Source: Pseudomonas fluorescens
GTDB lineage: Bacteria > Pseudomonadota > Gammaproteobacteria > Pseudomonadales > Pseudomonadaceae
Length of the DNA: 64,000 nt
Direction of reading: 5' to 3'
Assembly: GCF_902498065.1 (NCBI RefSeq)
Contig: NZ_CABVIR010000006.1
Coordinates: 248,001 to 312,000, forward strand
Below, piece by piece: positions 8,739 to 16,947 of this stretch (its first letter is position 1; each line of letters starts with the position of its first letter). Under the pieces are notes generated by a model. That model worked only from the letters and a program-made list of their open reading frames with translations. It had not been told where the DNA came from and searched no databases. The position numbers and the translations under genes were made by a program.

Positions 8739-10006
8739 CACTGATCGCGGTGTATGCCGATTGGGAATCTCTGAATGGGCCAAGGCGCCTTGGGTTCCTG
8801 CATGCCGCCAAGGCTTGCGCTACCAACGTGTTCGAGTTTGAGTACGACGCTGCCGCATTGATTGATCCCGAGTTGAACTTCACGACGCTGGATCCCCGCA
8901 TCAGGCTCTTCGAAGGGCGACAATTCCCTGGGCAGCGCCAAACCCGCTTCGGTGTTTTTGCGGACTCAAGCCCGGATCGCTGGGGGCAATTACTGATGAA
9001 GCGTCGACTGGAGAGAGATATTCGCGACGGCTTTGTGCCCAAGGGCAGCAAGCTGTACGAGTCGGATTTCCTGTTAGGTGTTCACGACCTCTATCGAGTC
9101 GGTGCTATCCGCTACAAACTCAATGACGAAGGCCATTTTCTGGATGATCGAGATGGGTTGGCAGCGCCACCCTTTATCGAGCTGCGTGCGCTGGAGCAGG
9201 CAAGTCGAGCGTTGGAAAACGACCCGGACAACACCTCGCTCGATGGGCGCGAACGGCTGAGAATGTTGATCGCCCCCGGCGGCTCATTGGGCGGTGCCAG
9301 ACCGAAGGCCAGCGTTGCTGATAAAAATGGTCACCTGTGGATCGCCAAGTTTCCGAGCACCCGAGACGACTATGACATCGGCGGGTGGGAATTCGTGGTG
9401 AATGTCCTGGCCAATGAATGCGGTCTGCGAGTGGCGAACGGTCTTGCGCAACGCTATGCAAGCGACCATCACTGCTACATGGTCAAGCGCTTCGACCGCA
9501 CCGCAACCGGTGGCCGACTACATTTTGCCTCAGCCATGACCATGACCGATCGCGTGGACGGGGACGACGCATCCGTAGGTGCCAGCTATCTGGAGCTGGC
9601 AGAAGTACTCATGAAGCACGGCTCGGAAACCGACAAGGATCTTCGAGAGTTGTGGTCGCGCATCGTGTTCAACATCCTGGTCTCCAATACCGACGACCAC
9701 CTGCGTAACCATGGATTCCTCCTTGATCCCGGTCGTGGATGGCGACTGTCTGATGCCTACGACATGAACCCTGTAGCACACGCTGATGGGCTGAAGCTAA
9801 ACATTACCGATGCCGACAATGCTCTGAATCTCGAACTCGCTCGCGAAGTAGCCGAATACTTTCGGGTTGGCCACAATGATGCGGCAGAGATTATCGAGCG
9901 TTTCCAGGGGGTGGTGAGCCAGTGGCCAAAAGTGGCCGACGCGGTGGGGCTGTCGAAGCGCGAGCAGGACAATATGGCGCCTGCATTCCGACTTTCGGGA
10001 AATTAG
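8735..10006 (+). CDS. hipA: HipA-family serine/threonine kinase toxin
   Basis: This 423-residue protein is close to full HipA length. The N-terminal subdomain ends near residue 100. The glycine-rich ATP loop reads GGSLGGARPKASV at about 181-193, followed by the Lys of WIAKFP. YMVKRFDR is the next conserved segment. The catalytic loop is SNTDDHLRNHGF near 317, and the metal-binding Asp lies in LSDAYDMNP near 338. All key residues for kinase activity appear intact. Known HipA toxins phosphorylate aminoacyl-tRNA synthetases. The target here is not known. It is coupled to hipB by a 4-bp overlap. Confidence 0.9.
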   Translation: MTLIAVYADWESLNGPRRLGFLHAAKACATNVFEFEYDAAALIDPELNFTTLDPRIRLFEGRQFPGQRQTRFGVFADSSPDRWGQLLMKRRLERDIRDGFVPKGSKLYESDFLLGVHDLYRVGAIRYKLNDEGHFLDDRDGLAAPPFIELRALEQASRALENDPDNTSLDGRERLRMLIAPGGSLGGARPKASVADKNGHLWIAKFPSTRDDYDIGGWEFVVNVLANECGLRVANGLAQRYASDHHCYMVKRFDRTATGGRLHFASAMTMTDRVDGDDASVGASYLELAEVLMKHGSETDKDLRELWSRIVFNILVSNTDDHLRNHGFLLDPGRGWRLSDAYDMNPVAHADGLKLNITDADNALNLELAREVAEYFRVGHNDAAEIIERFQGVVSQWPKVADAVGLSKREQDNMAPAFRLSGN

Positions 10007-10096
10007 TTTTCTGTGGCCATCAACGCCGAAGGCAGGGACACTCCGATGGCTGGAAGCGTCTCTAGCATCGGCAGCACACACCTATAAGGACATAGC

Positions 10097-10963
10097 GTGG
10101 ACGTATTGATGGGCTTACTCGCCGCTTTACTGTGGGGCGGCACGGATTTTCTGGTGGGGTTGAATGCCCGCGCAGTGGGCGTCAAACGCGCGGTGTACTT
10201 TGGTCAGGCTTTGGGTTTCAGCATCATGAGCCTACTGTTGATCGCCTTCCCCGCGTTCATCCTCAAATCGATGTCGGCGTCACTCACTGTCTGGCTGATT
10301 GGCACTGTCGCCGCCGTGCTGACCGTGTCCGGTGCGCTCGCCTTATCCAAAGCGTTCGCCCTCGGCAAAGCGTCTATTGTTGCGCCACTGGTGACCTCTT
10401 ACGGAGTGGTGACGACGTTGCTGTCCTGGGCTGGCGGTGAGCAGATCAGCCTGATGCAACTGCTGTGCATTGCCCTGTGCGTGATTGGGGTCATTCTCTC
10501 CAGCATTCATTCCGACTCGAAGATTCCACACACGACTCAAGCCAGCAGCTCCATTGCCTATGCGCTGTTGGCCGCTCTTTTCTACGGCACCAGTTTCTGG
10601 CTGCAAGGTCACTTCGTTCTTCCAGTGCTTGGACCGGTGACGATGCTTTGGCTCGCGTATCTGATCGGGCTGATCGTGCTGGTGGCCATCGTTCTGAGAA
10701 TCGAGGACGGTCTGAAAATTCCGCCGTTGAAAAACTGCATGACGCTGACCGGCGCCAGCCTGATGAATCTTGGTGGATTTTCTTCATTCGCCTGGGGCGC
10801 GGTGGCTGGATCGGTTTCGGTGGTAACGGTGATCAGCACGCTGTCCGGAGGAATCGCGGCGATCCTCGGATATGTGTTCTTCAAGGAGAGACTGGCGAAG
10901 ATACAGGTGCTCGGCGTGGTTCTGGTATTGGTCGGCGCGTTCGTTTTACACCTGAAAACCTAA
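10097..10963 (+). CDS. DMT-superfamily (EamA) transporter
   Basis: The 288-residue protein has about ten hydrophobic helices arranged as two EamA repeats. The first is MDVLMGLLAALLWGGTDFLV onward, and the second starts near residue 150 (SIAYALLAALFYGTSFWLQG). The end, LVLVGAFVLHLKT, is the last helix. It is predicted to be an inner-membrane metabolite exporter or importer. Substrate cannot be deduced. A strong bidirectional terminator follows, shared with the convergent pckA. Confidence 0.85.
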   Translation: MDVLMGLLAALLWGGTDFLVGLNARAVGVKRAVYFGQALGFSIMSLLLIAFPAFILKSMSASLTVWLIGTVAAVLTVSGALALSKAFALGKASIVAPLVTSYGVVTTLLSWAGGEQISLMQLLCIALCVIGVILSSIHSDSKIPHTTQASSSIAYALLAALFYGTSFWLQGHFVLPVLGPVTMLWLAYLIGLIVLVAIVLRIEDGLKIPPLKNCMTLTGASLMNLGGFSSFAWGAVAGSVSVVTVISTLSGGIAAILGYVFFKERLAKIQVLGVVLVLVGAFVLHLKT

Positions 10964-10974
10964 ACCGCGCCCAC

Positions 10975-11001
10975 AAAAAAGCCGCCCTTTTGGCGGCTTT
11001 C
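10975..11001. terminator. Bidirectional terminator between the EamA gene and pckA
   Basis: The stem GCCGCC / GGCGGC with a CTTTT loop has an A-run before it and T-rich sequence after it. It can therefore stop transcription from both convergent genes. Confidence 0.85.
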
Positions 11002-11020
11002 TCATTACATCAAACCAATC

Positions 11021-12562
11021 TTACAACTTCGGCCCAGCCGCCTTGATCGCGTCGCTCACTTCGAACTTCTTGAAGTTCTCGACAAACAACCCGGCCAGTG
11101 CTTTAGCGGCTTCATCATAAGCAGCCTTGTCAGCCCAGGTATTACGCGGGTTCAACAGGCCAGTCTCAACGCCCGGTACGGCCAGTGGCACGTCGAGGTT
11201 GATGGTGTCGAGGTGCTCGGTTTCAACACCGATCAACGCGCCGCTCTGGATCGCTGCGATCACGCCGCGAGTGGTCGGGATGTTGAAGCGTTTGCCGACG
11301 CCGTAGCCGCCGCCGGTCCAGCCGGTATTGACCAGGTAGACCTTGGAGCCGAAGCCGCGGATGCGTTTGATCAGCAGTTCTGCGTATTCGCCAGCCGGAC
11401 GCGGGAAGAACGGTGCGCCGAAGCAGGTGGAGAAGGTCGACTTGATGCCGCTGCCGGAACCCATTTCGGTCGAGCCCACCAGAGCGGTGTAGCCGGACAG
11501 GAAGTGGTAGGCCGCTTGTTCTTCGCTGAGGATCGAAACTGGCGGCAGTACGCCGGTCAGGTCGCAGGTCAGGAAGATCACAGCGTTTGGCTCGCCACCG
11601 AGGTTTTTCTCGGAACGCTTGGCAACGTGCTCCAGCGGGTAGGCGGCGCGGCTGTTCTGGGTCAGGCTGACATCGGCGTAGTCGGCGTGCTTGGCGTCGT
11701 CGATCACGACGTTTTCCAGGACTGCGCCGTGCTTGATGGCTTTCCAGATGACCGGTTCGTTCTTCTCCGACAGGTCGATGCACTTGGCGTAGCAGCCGCC
11801 TTCGATGTTGAAGACAACGCCTTCGCCCCAGCCGTGTTCGTCGTCACCGATCAGGTAACGGCTTTCGTCGGCGGACAGGGTGGTTTTACCGGTGCCGGAC
11901 AGGCCGAAGAACAGGGTCACGTCGCCCGCTTCGCCAATGTTGGCAGCGCAGTGCATTGGCAGCACGTCAGCGGCCGGCAGCAGGAAGTTCTGCACCGAGA
12001 ACATGGCTTTTTTCATTTCACCGGCGTAACGCATGCCAGCGATCAGCACTTTCTTCTGTGCGAAGTTGAGGATCACGCAACCGTCGGAGTTGGTGCCGTC
12101 ACGCTCTGGCACGCATTCGAAGTTGGCAACGTTGAGCACTTGCCACTCATCACGGCCAGCCGGGTTGTACTTTTCCGGGTTGATGAACAGGCAACGACCG
12201 AACAGGCACTGCCAGGCAGTCTGGGTGGTCATCTTCACGGCCAGGTAGTGGTCTTCAGACGCACCTACATGCACGTGGGAAACGAAATGCTCTTGCGCGT
12301 TGTTGAACGCCTCGACGCGAGCCCACAGGGCATCGAACTTGTCGGCCGGGAACTTGCGGTTGATCGGGCCCCAGGCGATGGAGGCCTGGGTGGTCGGCTC
12401 TTCAACGATGAAACGATCGACTGGCGAGCGGCCGGTACGGTGACCGGTGCGAACAACCAGTGCGCCGGTATCGGCAAGCTCGCCTTCACCGCGACTCAGA
12501 GCTTCTTTTACCAGATCATCAACACTCAGATCGGTGTACACGGCGTTATTGGCTTGCGTCAT
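11021..12562 (-). CDS. pckA: Phosphoenolpyruvate carboxykinase (ATP)
   Basis: The 513-residue enzyme converts oxaloacetate and ATP to phosphoenolpyruvate, the entry step of gluconeogenesis. The kinase P-loop is GLSGTGKTTLSAD. The metal and substrate site is GDDEHGWGEGVVFNIEGG. Near the C-terminus NTGWTGGGYGVGKR is the conserved family segment. I start at MTQANNAVYT (12562), preceded by GGGGAA. The longer frame upstream has no support. Gene order with hslO upstream matches other pseudomonads. Confidence 0.97.
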   Translation of the reverse strand: MTQANNAVYTDLSVDDLVKEALSRGEGELADTGALVVRTGHRTGRSPVDRFIVEEPTTQASIAWGPINRKFPADKFDALWARVEAFNNAQEHFVSHVHVGASEDHYLAVKMTTQTAWQCLFGRCLFINPEKYNPAGRDEWQVLNVANFECVPERDGTNSDGCVILNFAQKKVLIAGMRYAGEMKKAMFSVQNFLLPAADVLPMHCAANIGEAGDVTLFFGLSGTGKTTLSADESRYLIGDDEHGWGEGVVFNIEGGCYAKCIDLSEKNEPVIWKAIKHGAVLENVVIDDAKHADYADVSLTQNSRAAYPLEHVAKRSEKNLGGEPNAVIFLTCDLTGVLPPVSILSEEQAAYHFLSGYTALVGSTEMGSGSGIKSTFSTCFGAPFFPRPAGEYAELLIKRIRGFGSKVYLVNTGWTGGGYGVGKRFNIPTTRGVIAAIQSGALIGVETEHLDTINLDVPLAVPGVETGLLNPRNTWADKAAYDEAAKALAGLFVENFKKFEVSDAIKAAGPKL

Positions 12563-12744
12563 GAGATTCCCCGTCGGCCAGTGGCCGAGTGTGCTCCAAA
12601 CGTTTTGTAGTAGAAAGTCGTGCACTACTACCGCGACAAAAAGTGGGCCGGATTATGCCAGAAACGCCCAAAAATAGTAGGGCCCTCCCGTCGTAACGGC
12701 GTTATTCCGGCGTTAAGCAGTGAATTTACCTGCGCTGAACCGTT

Positions 12745-13647
12745 TTAGTGACGGGTATCTGACGGCGTCTCAACGCCCGCGCCGGCGAATAATTGAGCAA
12801 TATCGGCGGCGTCGAACAGGTAACGTTCATTGCAGAACTGACAGTCGATTTCGATGTTGCCACCGTGTTCGACGATCAGGTTCTGCGCATCTTCCAGACC
12901 CAAACTGACCAAAGCATTCGCAGAACGTTCGCGCGAGCAGCTGCAATGGAAGCGCAACTTCTGCACATCGAACAGCCGGACCTGCTCTTCGTGATAGAGA
13001 CGATGGAGCACGGTTTCGTTGTCCAGACTGAGCAATTCATCAGCCGTCAGGGTGCTGCCCAACGCGGTGATGTGCTGCCAACTGGCGGCGCGTTCTTCTT
13101 CGTCTTTCAGACGGTCGGCGGGCAATTGCTGCAACAAAAGGCCACGGGCGCGGCGGCCATCGGCGTACAGCCAGAAACGCGTGCCCACCTGCTGGGACAT
13201 GACGAAATAATTAGTGAAGCACTCCGACAGGGTTTCACCATCGAGGTCGACGATGCCCTGGTAGCGCTGGCCGTGGGTCGGGTCGACTGTCAACGCCAGC
13301 ACGCCGTTCGGCATCAGGTCGGCGAGGGTTGCGTCGGCGGGGATCTGGTCCGCCTCATAACGGGCCAGACCACGGATTTCACGTTCGCTGGAACATTCGA
13401 TCATCAGCAACGGAATCGGGCCATCGGACCGTGCCTGAAGAATCAGCAGACCATCAAATTTCAAGGTGCCGACCAGCAATGACGCCGCGGCCATCAGTTC
13501 GCCAAGAAGTTGCGCAACCGGCTCCGGATACGGGTGTTTGGCCAGTACTTCGGCGTAGCTGCGCTCCAACGAAACCAGCTCGCCGCGGGTGTCGCTGTCA
13601 TCGAAGATGAAGCGTTGGGTGTAGTCGGTATCCGGTAGATCGGTCAT
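12745..13647 (-). CDS. hslO: Hsp33 redox-regulated chaperone
   Basis: This is a 300-residue cytosolic holdase activated by oxidation. The C-terminal zinc centre is visible as CSCSRERS, with a CxC pair near 235, and CQFCNERY, with a CxxC pair near 270. These four Cys form disulfides under oxidative stress. The N-terminal domain reads FIFDDSDTRGELVSLERSYA, as in E. coli Hsp33. It lies upstream of pckA on the same strand and near hslR, the usual Pseudomonas arrangement. Confidence 0.96.
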   Translation of the reverse strand: MTDLPDTDYTQRFIFDDSDTRGELVSLERSYAEVLAKHPYPEPVAQLLGELMAAASLLVGTLKFDGLLILQARSDGPIPLLMIECSSEREIRGLARYEADQIPADATLADLMPNGVLALTVDPTHGQRYQGIVDLDGETLSECFTNYFVMSQQVGTRFWLYADGRRARGLLLQQLPADRLKDEEERAASWQHITALGSTLTADELLSLDNETVLHRLYHEEQVRLFDVQKLRFHCSCSRERSANALVSLGLEDAQNLIVEHGGNIEIDCQFCNERYLFDAADIAQLFAGAGVETPSDTRH

Positions 13648-14089
13648 AGGTCTGGGTATCTGAAGTCAATGATAAAAAGGTTACAAACAAGATAATTGCG
13701 CCTCTGCAGCACCGTTTTGGCGCGCACTGTTCAGCCATGGAGGCATTTTATGAACAATCCGGATTTGTTCCAAGCAAGGTGGGACGTCCGCCGGTGGCGT
13801 TATGCAATTTGTGCCACCAGCGCTGCTGGCCTTCTGGTTATGGCCTACAGGTCAGATGCTGTGTGGGATTTTCGACGAGCGGCTTCCCATCCACTCGATT
13901 CGCCGCTGGCGACTCCCCCCATATGGCTGCGCATTCGGGTAAATGCAAGTCTGCGCCCATTCGATGCAGTGGTCGGAGGGTGTCAGGGTGTTCACTGGGC
14001 AAGGCTGGCGCCTACAGGTGATCGCGTTTTTATGTGGGAACGAGCCTGCTCGCGAAGACGTCAGCCCAAACGACACAGAAGCAACAACC
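13648..14089. other. Region between hslO and hslR without a confident gene
   Basis: This stretch contains the hslO promoter region and one REP. A frame from an ATG at 13750 has a good GGAGG site upstream and would encode 123 residues ending at 14121. The protein has no recognisable domain, and its last part is REP sequence that overlaps the hslR 3' end. It may be a decayed or lineage-specific small gene. I do not call it as coding. Confidence 0.4.
14034..14058. repeat. Single REP element
   Basis: TGTGGGAACGAGC followed by CTGCTCGCGAAG forms the usual REP hairpin downstream of hslR. Confidence 0.8.
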
Positions 14090-14497
14090 TCACTCGTCGT
14101 TACTGCTCCCACGAAATTTAAACAGATCCCGCCGCTGCTTCTTGCTTGGCTTGCCGTCGGTGCTCACGCCCAGCGAGCCCGCCTTGCGCATCGCCGCAGC
14201 CGCTTCGCGCTTGGCGATGCTGGCTTCAGTTTCCGCGTACAACGTCTGCGCTTCCGGCGCGCCACGGCGCACTATCGATAGCGCCTGGACCACCACCGTG
14301 CGCTCCTCGAACCCTACTCGAATCTGAAACTCGTCGCCGACCCTCGGTTCCTTGCCCGGCTTGCAGCGTTCGCCACGGCAATGCACCTTGCCGCTTTCAA
14401 TCGCGGCTTTGGCCAAAGCACGAGTTTTGTAAAAACGCGCAGCCCACAACCATTTATCGAGACGGACCCTGTCGTCTTCTTCCTGTTTTTGTGCCAT
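14090..14497 (-). CDS. hslR: Hsp15, ribosome-associated S4-domain heat-shock protein
   Basis: The product is 135 residues. An S4 RNA-binding domain (VRLDKWLWAARFYKTRALAK at about 11-30) is followed by a basic Lys/Arg-rich tail (GKPSKKQRRDLFKFRG). Hsp15 binds stalled 50S subunits that carry nascent chains. I start at the ATG at 14497 (MAQKQEEDDR), preceded by a GAAAGAGG site. The in-frame extension upstream is not supported. It is divergent from the rimA gene. Confidence 0.93.
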   Translation of the reverse strand: MAQKQEEDDRVRLDKWLWAARFYKTRALAKAAIESGKVHCRGERCKPGKEPRVGDEFQIRVGFEERTVVVQALSIVRRGAPEAQTLYAETEASIAKREAAAAMRKAGSLGVSTDGKPSKKQRRDLFKFRGSSNDE

Positions 14498-14613
14498 ATG
14501 AATTCCTCTTTCGGCCAATAGTCGGAACTGTACTACCGTTTCTGTCGGGCGCAAGAACTCGGCCCTCCAGATAGAATGTGATCTTGGCCGGCCCACCGGC
14601 ATGGAGTGACCGA

Positions 14614-15393
14614 GTGACTATATTTCCGTCTTCATTGACTTCAACCCAGAGCGGTTGCCGGGGCTGCCAGCAAAGCGAGCCGCTGGGCTTCGATTTTGCC
14701 TTTGCCTACCAACCGATCGTCGACTTGCGAGACCGGACGATTTTCGCCCATGAAGCCCTGGTACGGGGGGTTGCCGGAGAAGGGGCATTGTCAGTGCTCG
14801 ATCAGATCACCGAGGAGAATCGCTACCGTTTCGACCAGCTCTGCCGGACCCGCGCCATTGGAGGTGCGGCGAATTTAAATATGCAGACACATTTGTCGAT
14901 CAACTTCATGCCCAACGCCGTGTACCGTCCGGAGCTGTGTATTCGCAGCACGCTGGAGGCCGCGAAAACACACAACTTCCCCATCGACCGCCTGATTTTC
15001 GAAACACTGGAAAGCGAGCACGTAGATAACTATCGCCATTTGACTAATATTCTGCGTGAATACCGCGAATTCGGCTTCAAGACCGCCATCGACGATTTCG
15101 GCGCGGGCTACTCGGGGCTCAATCTGCTGGCTGACTTCCAACCGGACCTGATCAAACTCGACATGGCACTGATCCGCGATGTCGACCGTGATCGTGTTCG
15201 TCAGGCTATCGTTCGGGGGATTGTCACAATCTGTGCGGAGTTGGACGTTACAGTCATCGCCGAAGGCATTGAAAGCGCTGGAGAACGGGATTTCCTGGCG
15301 GACTGTGGAATTTTTCTGATGCAAGGTTACTGGTTCGCCAAACCTGCATTCAAAGCGTTGGCTCAGGTATCGCCTGAAGCCTGGACGCGATAA
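14614..15393 (+). CDS. rimA: EAL-domain c-di-GMP phosphodiesterase, RimA-type
   Basis: The GTG at 14614 follows GGAG and gives a 259-residue protein made of a single EAL domain. The catalytic signatures are intact: HEALVRG (the EAL motif), IFETLESE, AIDDFGAGYSGL, IKLDMALIRD, VIAEGIES and MQGYWFAKP. It is therefore expected to hydrolyse c-di-GMP. A CRGC pair lies at the N-terminus. The gene is 16 bp before rimB and rimK. In P. fluorescens the rimABK operon links c-di-GMP to glutamation of ribosomal protein S6, with RimA and RimB acting on RimK activity. That role is assumed here from gene order and domains. Confidence 0.9.
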   Translation: MTIFPSSLTSTQSGCRGCQQSEPLGFDFAFAYQPIVDLRDRTIFAHEALVRGVAGEGALSVLDQITEENRYRFDQLCRTRAIGGAANLNMQTHLSINFMPNAVYRPELCIRSTLEAAKTHNFPIDRLIFETLESEHVDNYRHLTNILREYREFGFKTAIDDFGAGYSGLNLLADFQPDLIKLDMALIRDVDRDRVRQAIVRGIVTICAELDVTVIAEGIESAGERDFLADCGIFLMQGYWFAKPAFKALAQVSPEAWTR

Positions 15394-15409
15394 TCGCCGG
15401 TTTTTCCTA

Positions 15410-15889
15410 TTGAAGACATTTGACCATTTGACCGTTATCGGTCTGCGCGAGTGGGTGGCGCTCCCTGATCTGGGGGTCGCGGGCCTTCGGGCAAAAATCG
15501 ACACCGGCGCCAGCACTTCCAGCCTGCACGCCACCGATATCGAGCCGTTCGAGCGCGATGGCGAGAGCTGGGTGCGTTTCACGGCGCACCTGGGCACGGT
15601 CGTGCAACTGCGTCATCGACGTTGCGAAGCGCCGCTGGTGACGATGAAAACCATCAAAAGCTCCAATGGCCATGCGCAAAAGCGTTACGTGGTCAGCACC
15701 ACCCTGGCCCTCGGTGATCGGGTCTGGCGGGTCGAGTTCACCCTCGCCTGCCGCAAGTCCATGCGTTATCGCCTGTTACTCGGTTCCAAAGCCCTGATCG
15801 ACGGCCAGTTGGTGGTCAATCCGGGAATCAAATATGTACAAGACAAGCCGGTGTTCCCGGTATCTACCTCCTCCACAGGTGTTGCATGA
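15410..15889 (+). CDS. rimB: RimB, putative ATP-dependent zinc protease family
   Basis: This is a 159-residue protein with an unusual TTG start at 15410. No in-frame ATG precedes the conserved IGLREWVALPDLGV segment, so the TTG is the best choice, although its ribosome-binding site is weak. The motif KIDTGASTSSLHA resembles an aspartic-protease DTG loop, and the end has RYRLLLGSKALI. This is the COG4067 family. Its stop overlaps the rimK start by 4 bp, which points to coupling. It is described as a small protease that acts together with RimK. Confidence 0.88.
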   Translation: MKTFDHLTVIGLREWVALPDLGVAGLRAKIDTGASTSSLHATDIEPFERDGESWVRFTAHLGTVVQLRHRRCEAPLVTMKTIKSSNGHAQKRYVVSTTLALGDRVWRVEFTLACRKSMRYRLLLGSKALIDGQLVVNPGIKYVQDKPVFPVSTSSTGVA

Positions 15890-16791
15890 AGATCGCTGTG
15901 CTGTCGCGGAACCCGCGTCTGTATTCCACTCGTCGTCTGGTCGAAGCCGGTACCGAGCGTGGCCATGAAATGGTGGTGATCGACACCCTGCGCGCCTACA
16001 TGAACATCGCCAGCCACAAGCCGCAGATCCACTACCGCGGCAAGCCGCTGGAAGGTTTCGACGCGGTGATTCCGCGGATCGGTGCGTCGGTGACGTTTTA
16101 TGGCTGCGCGGTGTTGCGTCAGTTCGAAATGATGGGGGTGTTTCCACTCAACGAATCGGTGGCCATTGCCCGCTCGCGGGACAAACTGCGGTCGCTGCAA
16201 TTGCTGTCGCGCCGTGGAATCGGTTTGCCGGTCACCGGATTTGCGCACTCCCCGGATGACATTCCCGACCTGATCGACATGGTCAACGGCGCGCCGCTGG
16301 TGATCAAGGTGCTGGAAGGCACCCAAGGCATCGGCGTGGTGCTGTGTGAAACCGCGACGGCGGCGGAATCGGTGATCGAGGCCTTCATGGGCCTCAAGCA
16401 AAACATCATGGTTCAGGAGTACATCAAGGAAGCGGGCGGCGCGGACATTCGCTGCTTCGTGGTGGGCGACAAGGTCATTGCGGCGATGAAGCGTCAGGCC
16501 AAGCCGGGGGAGTTTCGCTCCAACCTGCATCGAGGTGGCAGCGCCAGCCTGATCAAGATCACCCCGGAAGAACGCATGACCGCATTGCGCGCGGCCAAGG
16601 TGATGGGGCTGGCGGTGGCCGGTGTGGATATCCTGCGTTCAAATCACGGACCGTTGGTGATGGAAGTGAATTCGTCGCCGGGGCTGGAAGGGATTGAAAC
16701 CACCACCGGGAAGAATGTGGCGGGGATCATCATTGAGCATCTGGAGAAGAATGGTGGGCCGAACATGACGCGGACCAAAGGCAAGGGTTAA
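15886..16791 (+). CDS. rimK: Ribosomal protein S6--L-glutamate ligase
   Basis: The 301-residue ATP-grasp ligase adds glutamate residues to the C-terminus of ribosomal protein S6. ATP-grasp elements are present: VIKVLEGTQGIGVVL, MVQEYIKEAGGADIRCFVVG, and the metal site VMEVNSSPGLEGIE near 265-278. Length equals the E. coli enzyme. It is the last gene of the rimABK operon and overlaps rimB. A REP pair follows. Confidence 0.96.
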   Translation: MKIAVLSRNPRLYSTRRLVEAGTERGHEMVVIDTLRAYMNIASHKPQIHYRGKPLEGFDAVIPRIGASVTFYGCAVLRQFEMMGVFPLNESVAIARSRDKLRSLQLLSRRGIGLPVTGFAHSPDDIPDLIDMVNGAPLVIKVLEGTQGIGVVLCETATAAESVIEAFMGLKQNIMVQEYIKEAGGADIRCFVVGDKVIAAMKRQAKPGEFRSNLHRGGSASLIKITPEERMTALRAAKVMGLAVAGVDILRSNHGPLVMEVNSSPGLEGIETTTGKNVAGIIIEHLEKNGGPNMTRTKGKG

Positions 16792-16822
16792 TCCCTGAAT
16801 CATGTGGCGGCAGGGACGCCGC

Positions 16823-16918
16823 CTTCGCGGGCAAGCCCGCGCCCACAGTGTTCGGTGTCGGTCACAAATTTTGTATCCACCATAAATCACTGTGGGAACT
16901 GGCTCGCCCGCGAAGGGG
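16823..16918. repeat. REP doublet
   Basis: Two inverted REP cores (CGCGGGCAAGCCCGCGCCCACAG and TGTGGGAACTGGCTCGCCCGCG) lie between convergent rimK and amgS. They could fold into one cruciform or long hairpin. Confidence 0.85.
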
Positions 16919-16947
16919 GCCACCAGCCCCACCGAAGATTTCAGTTT

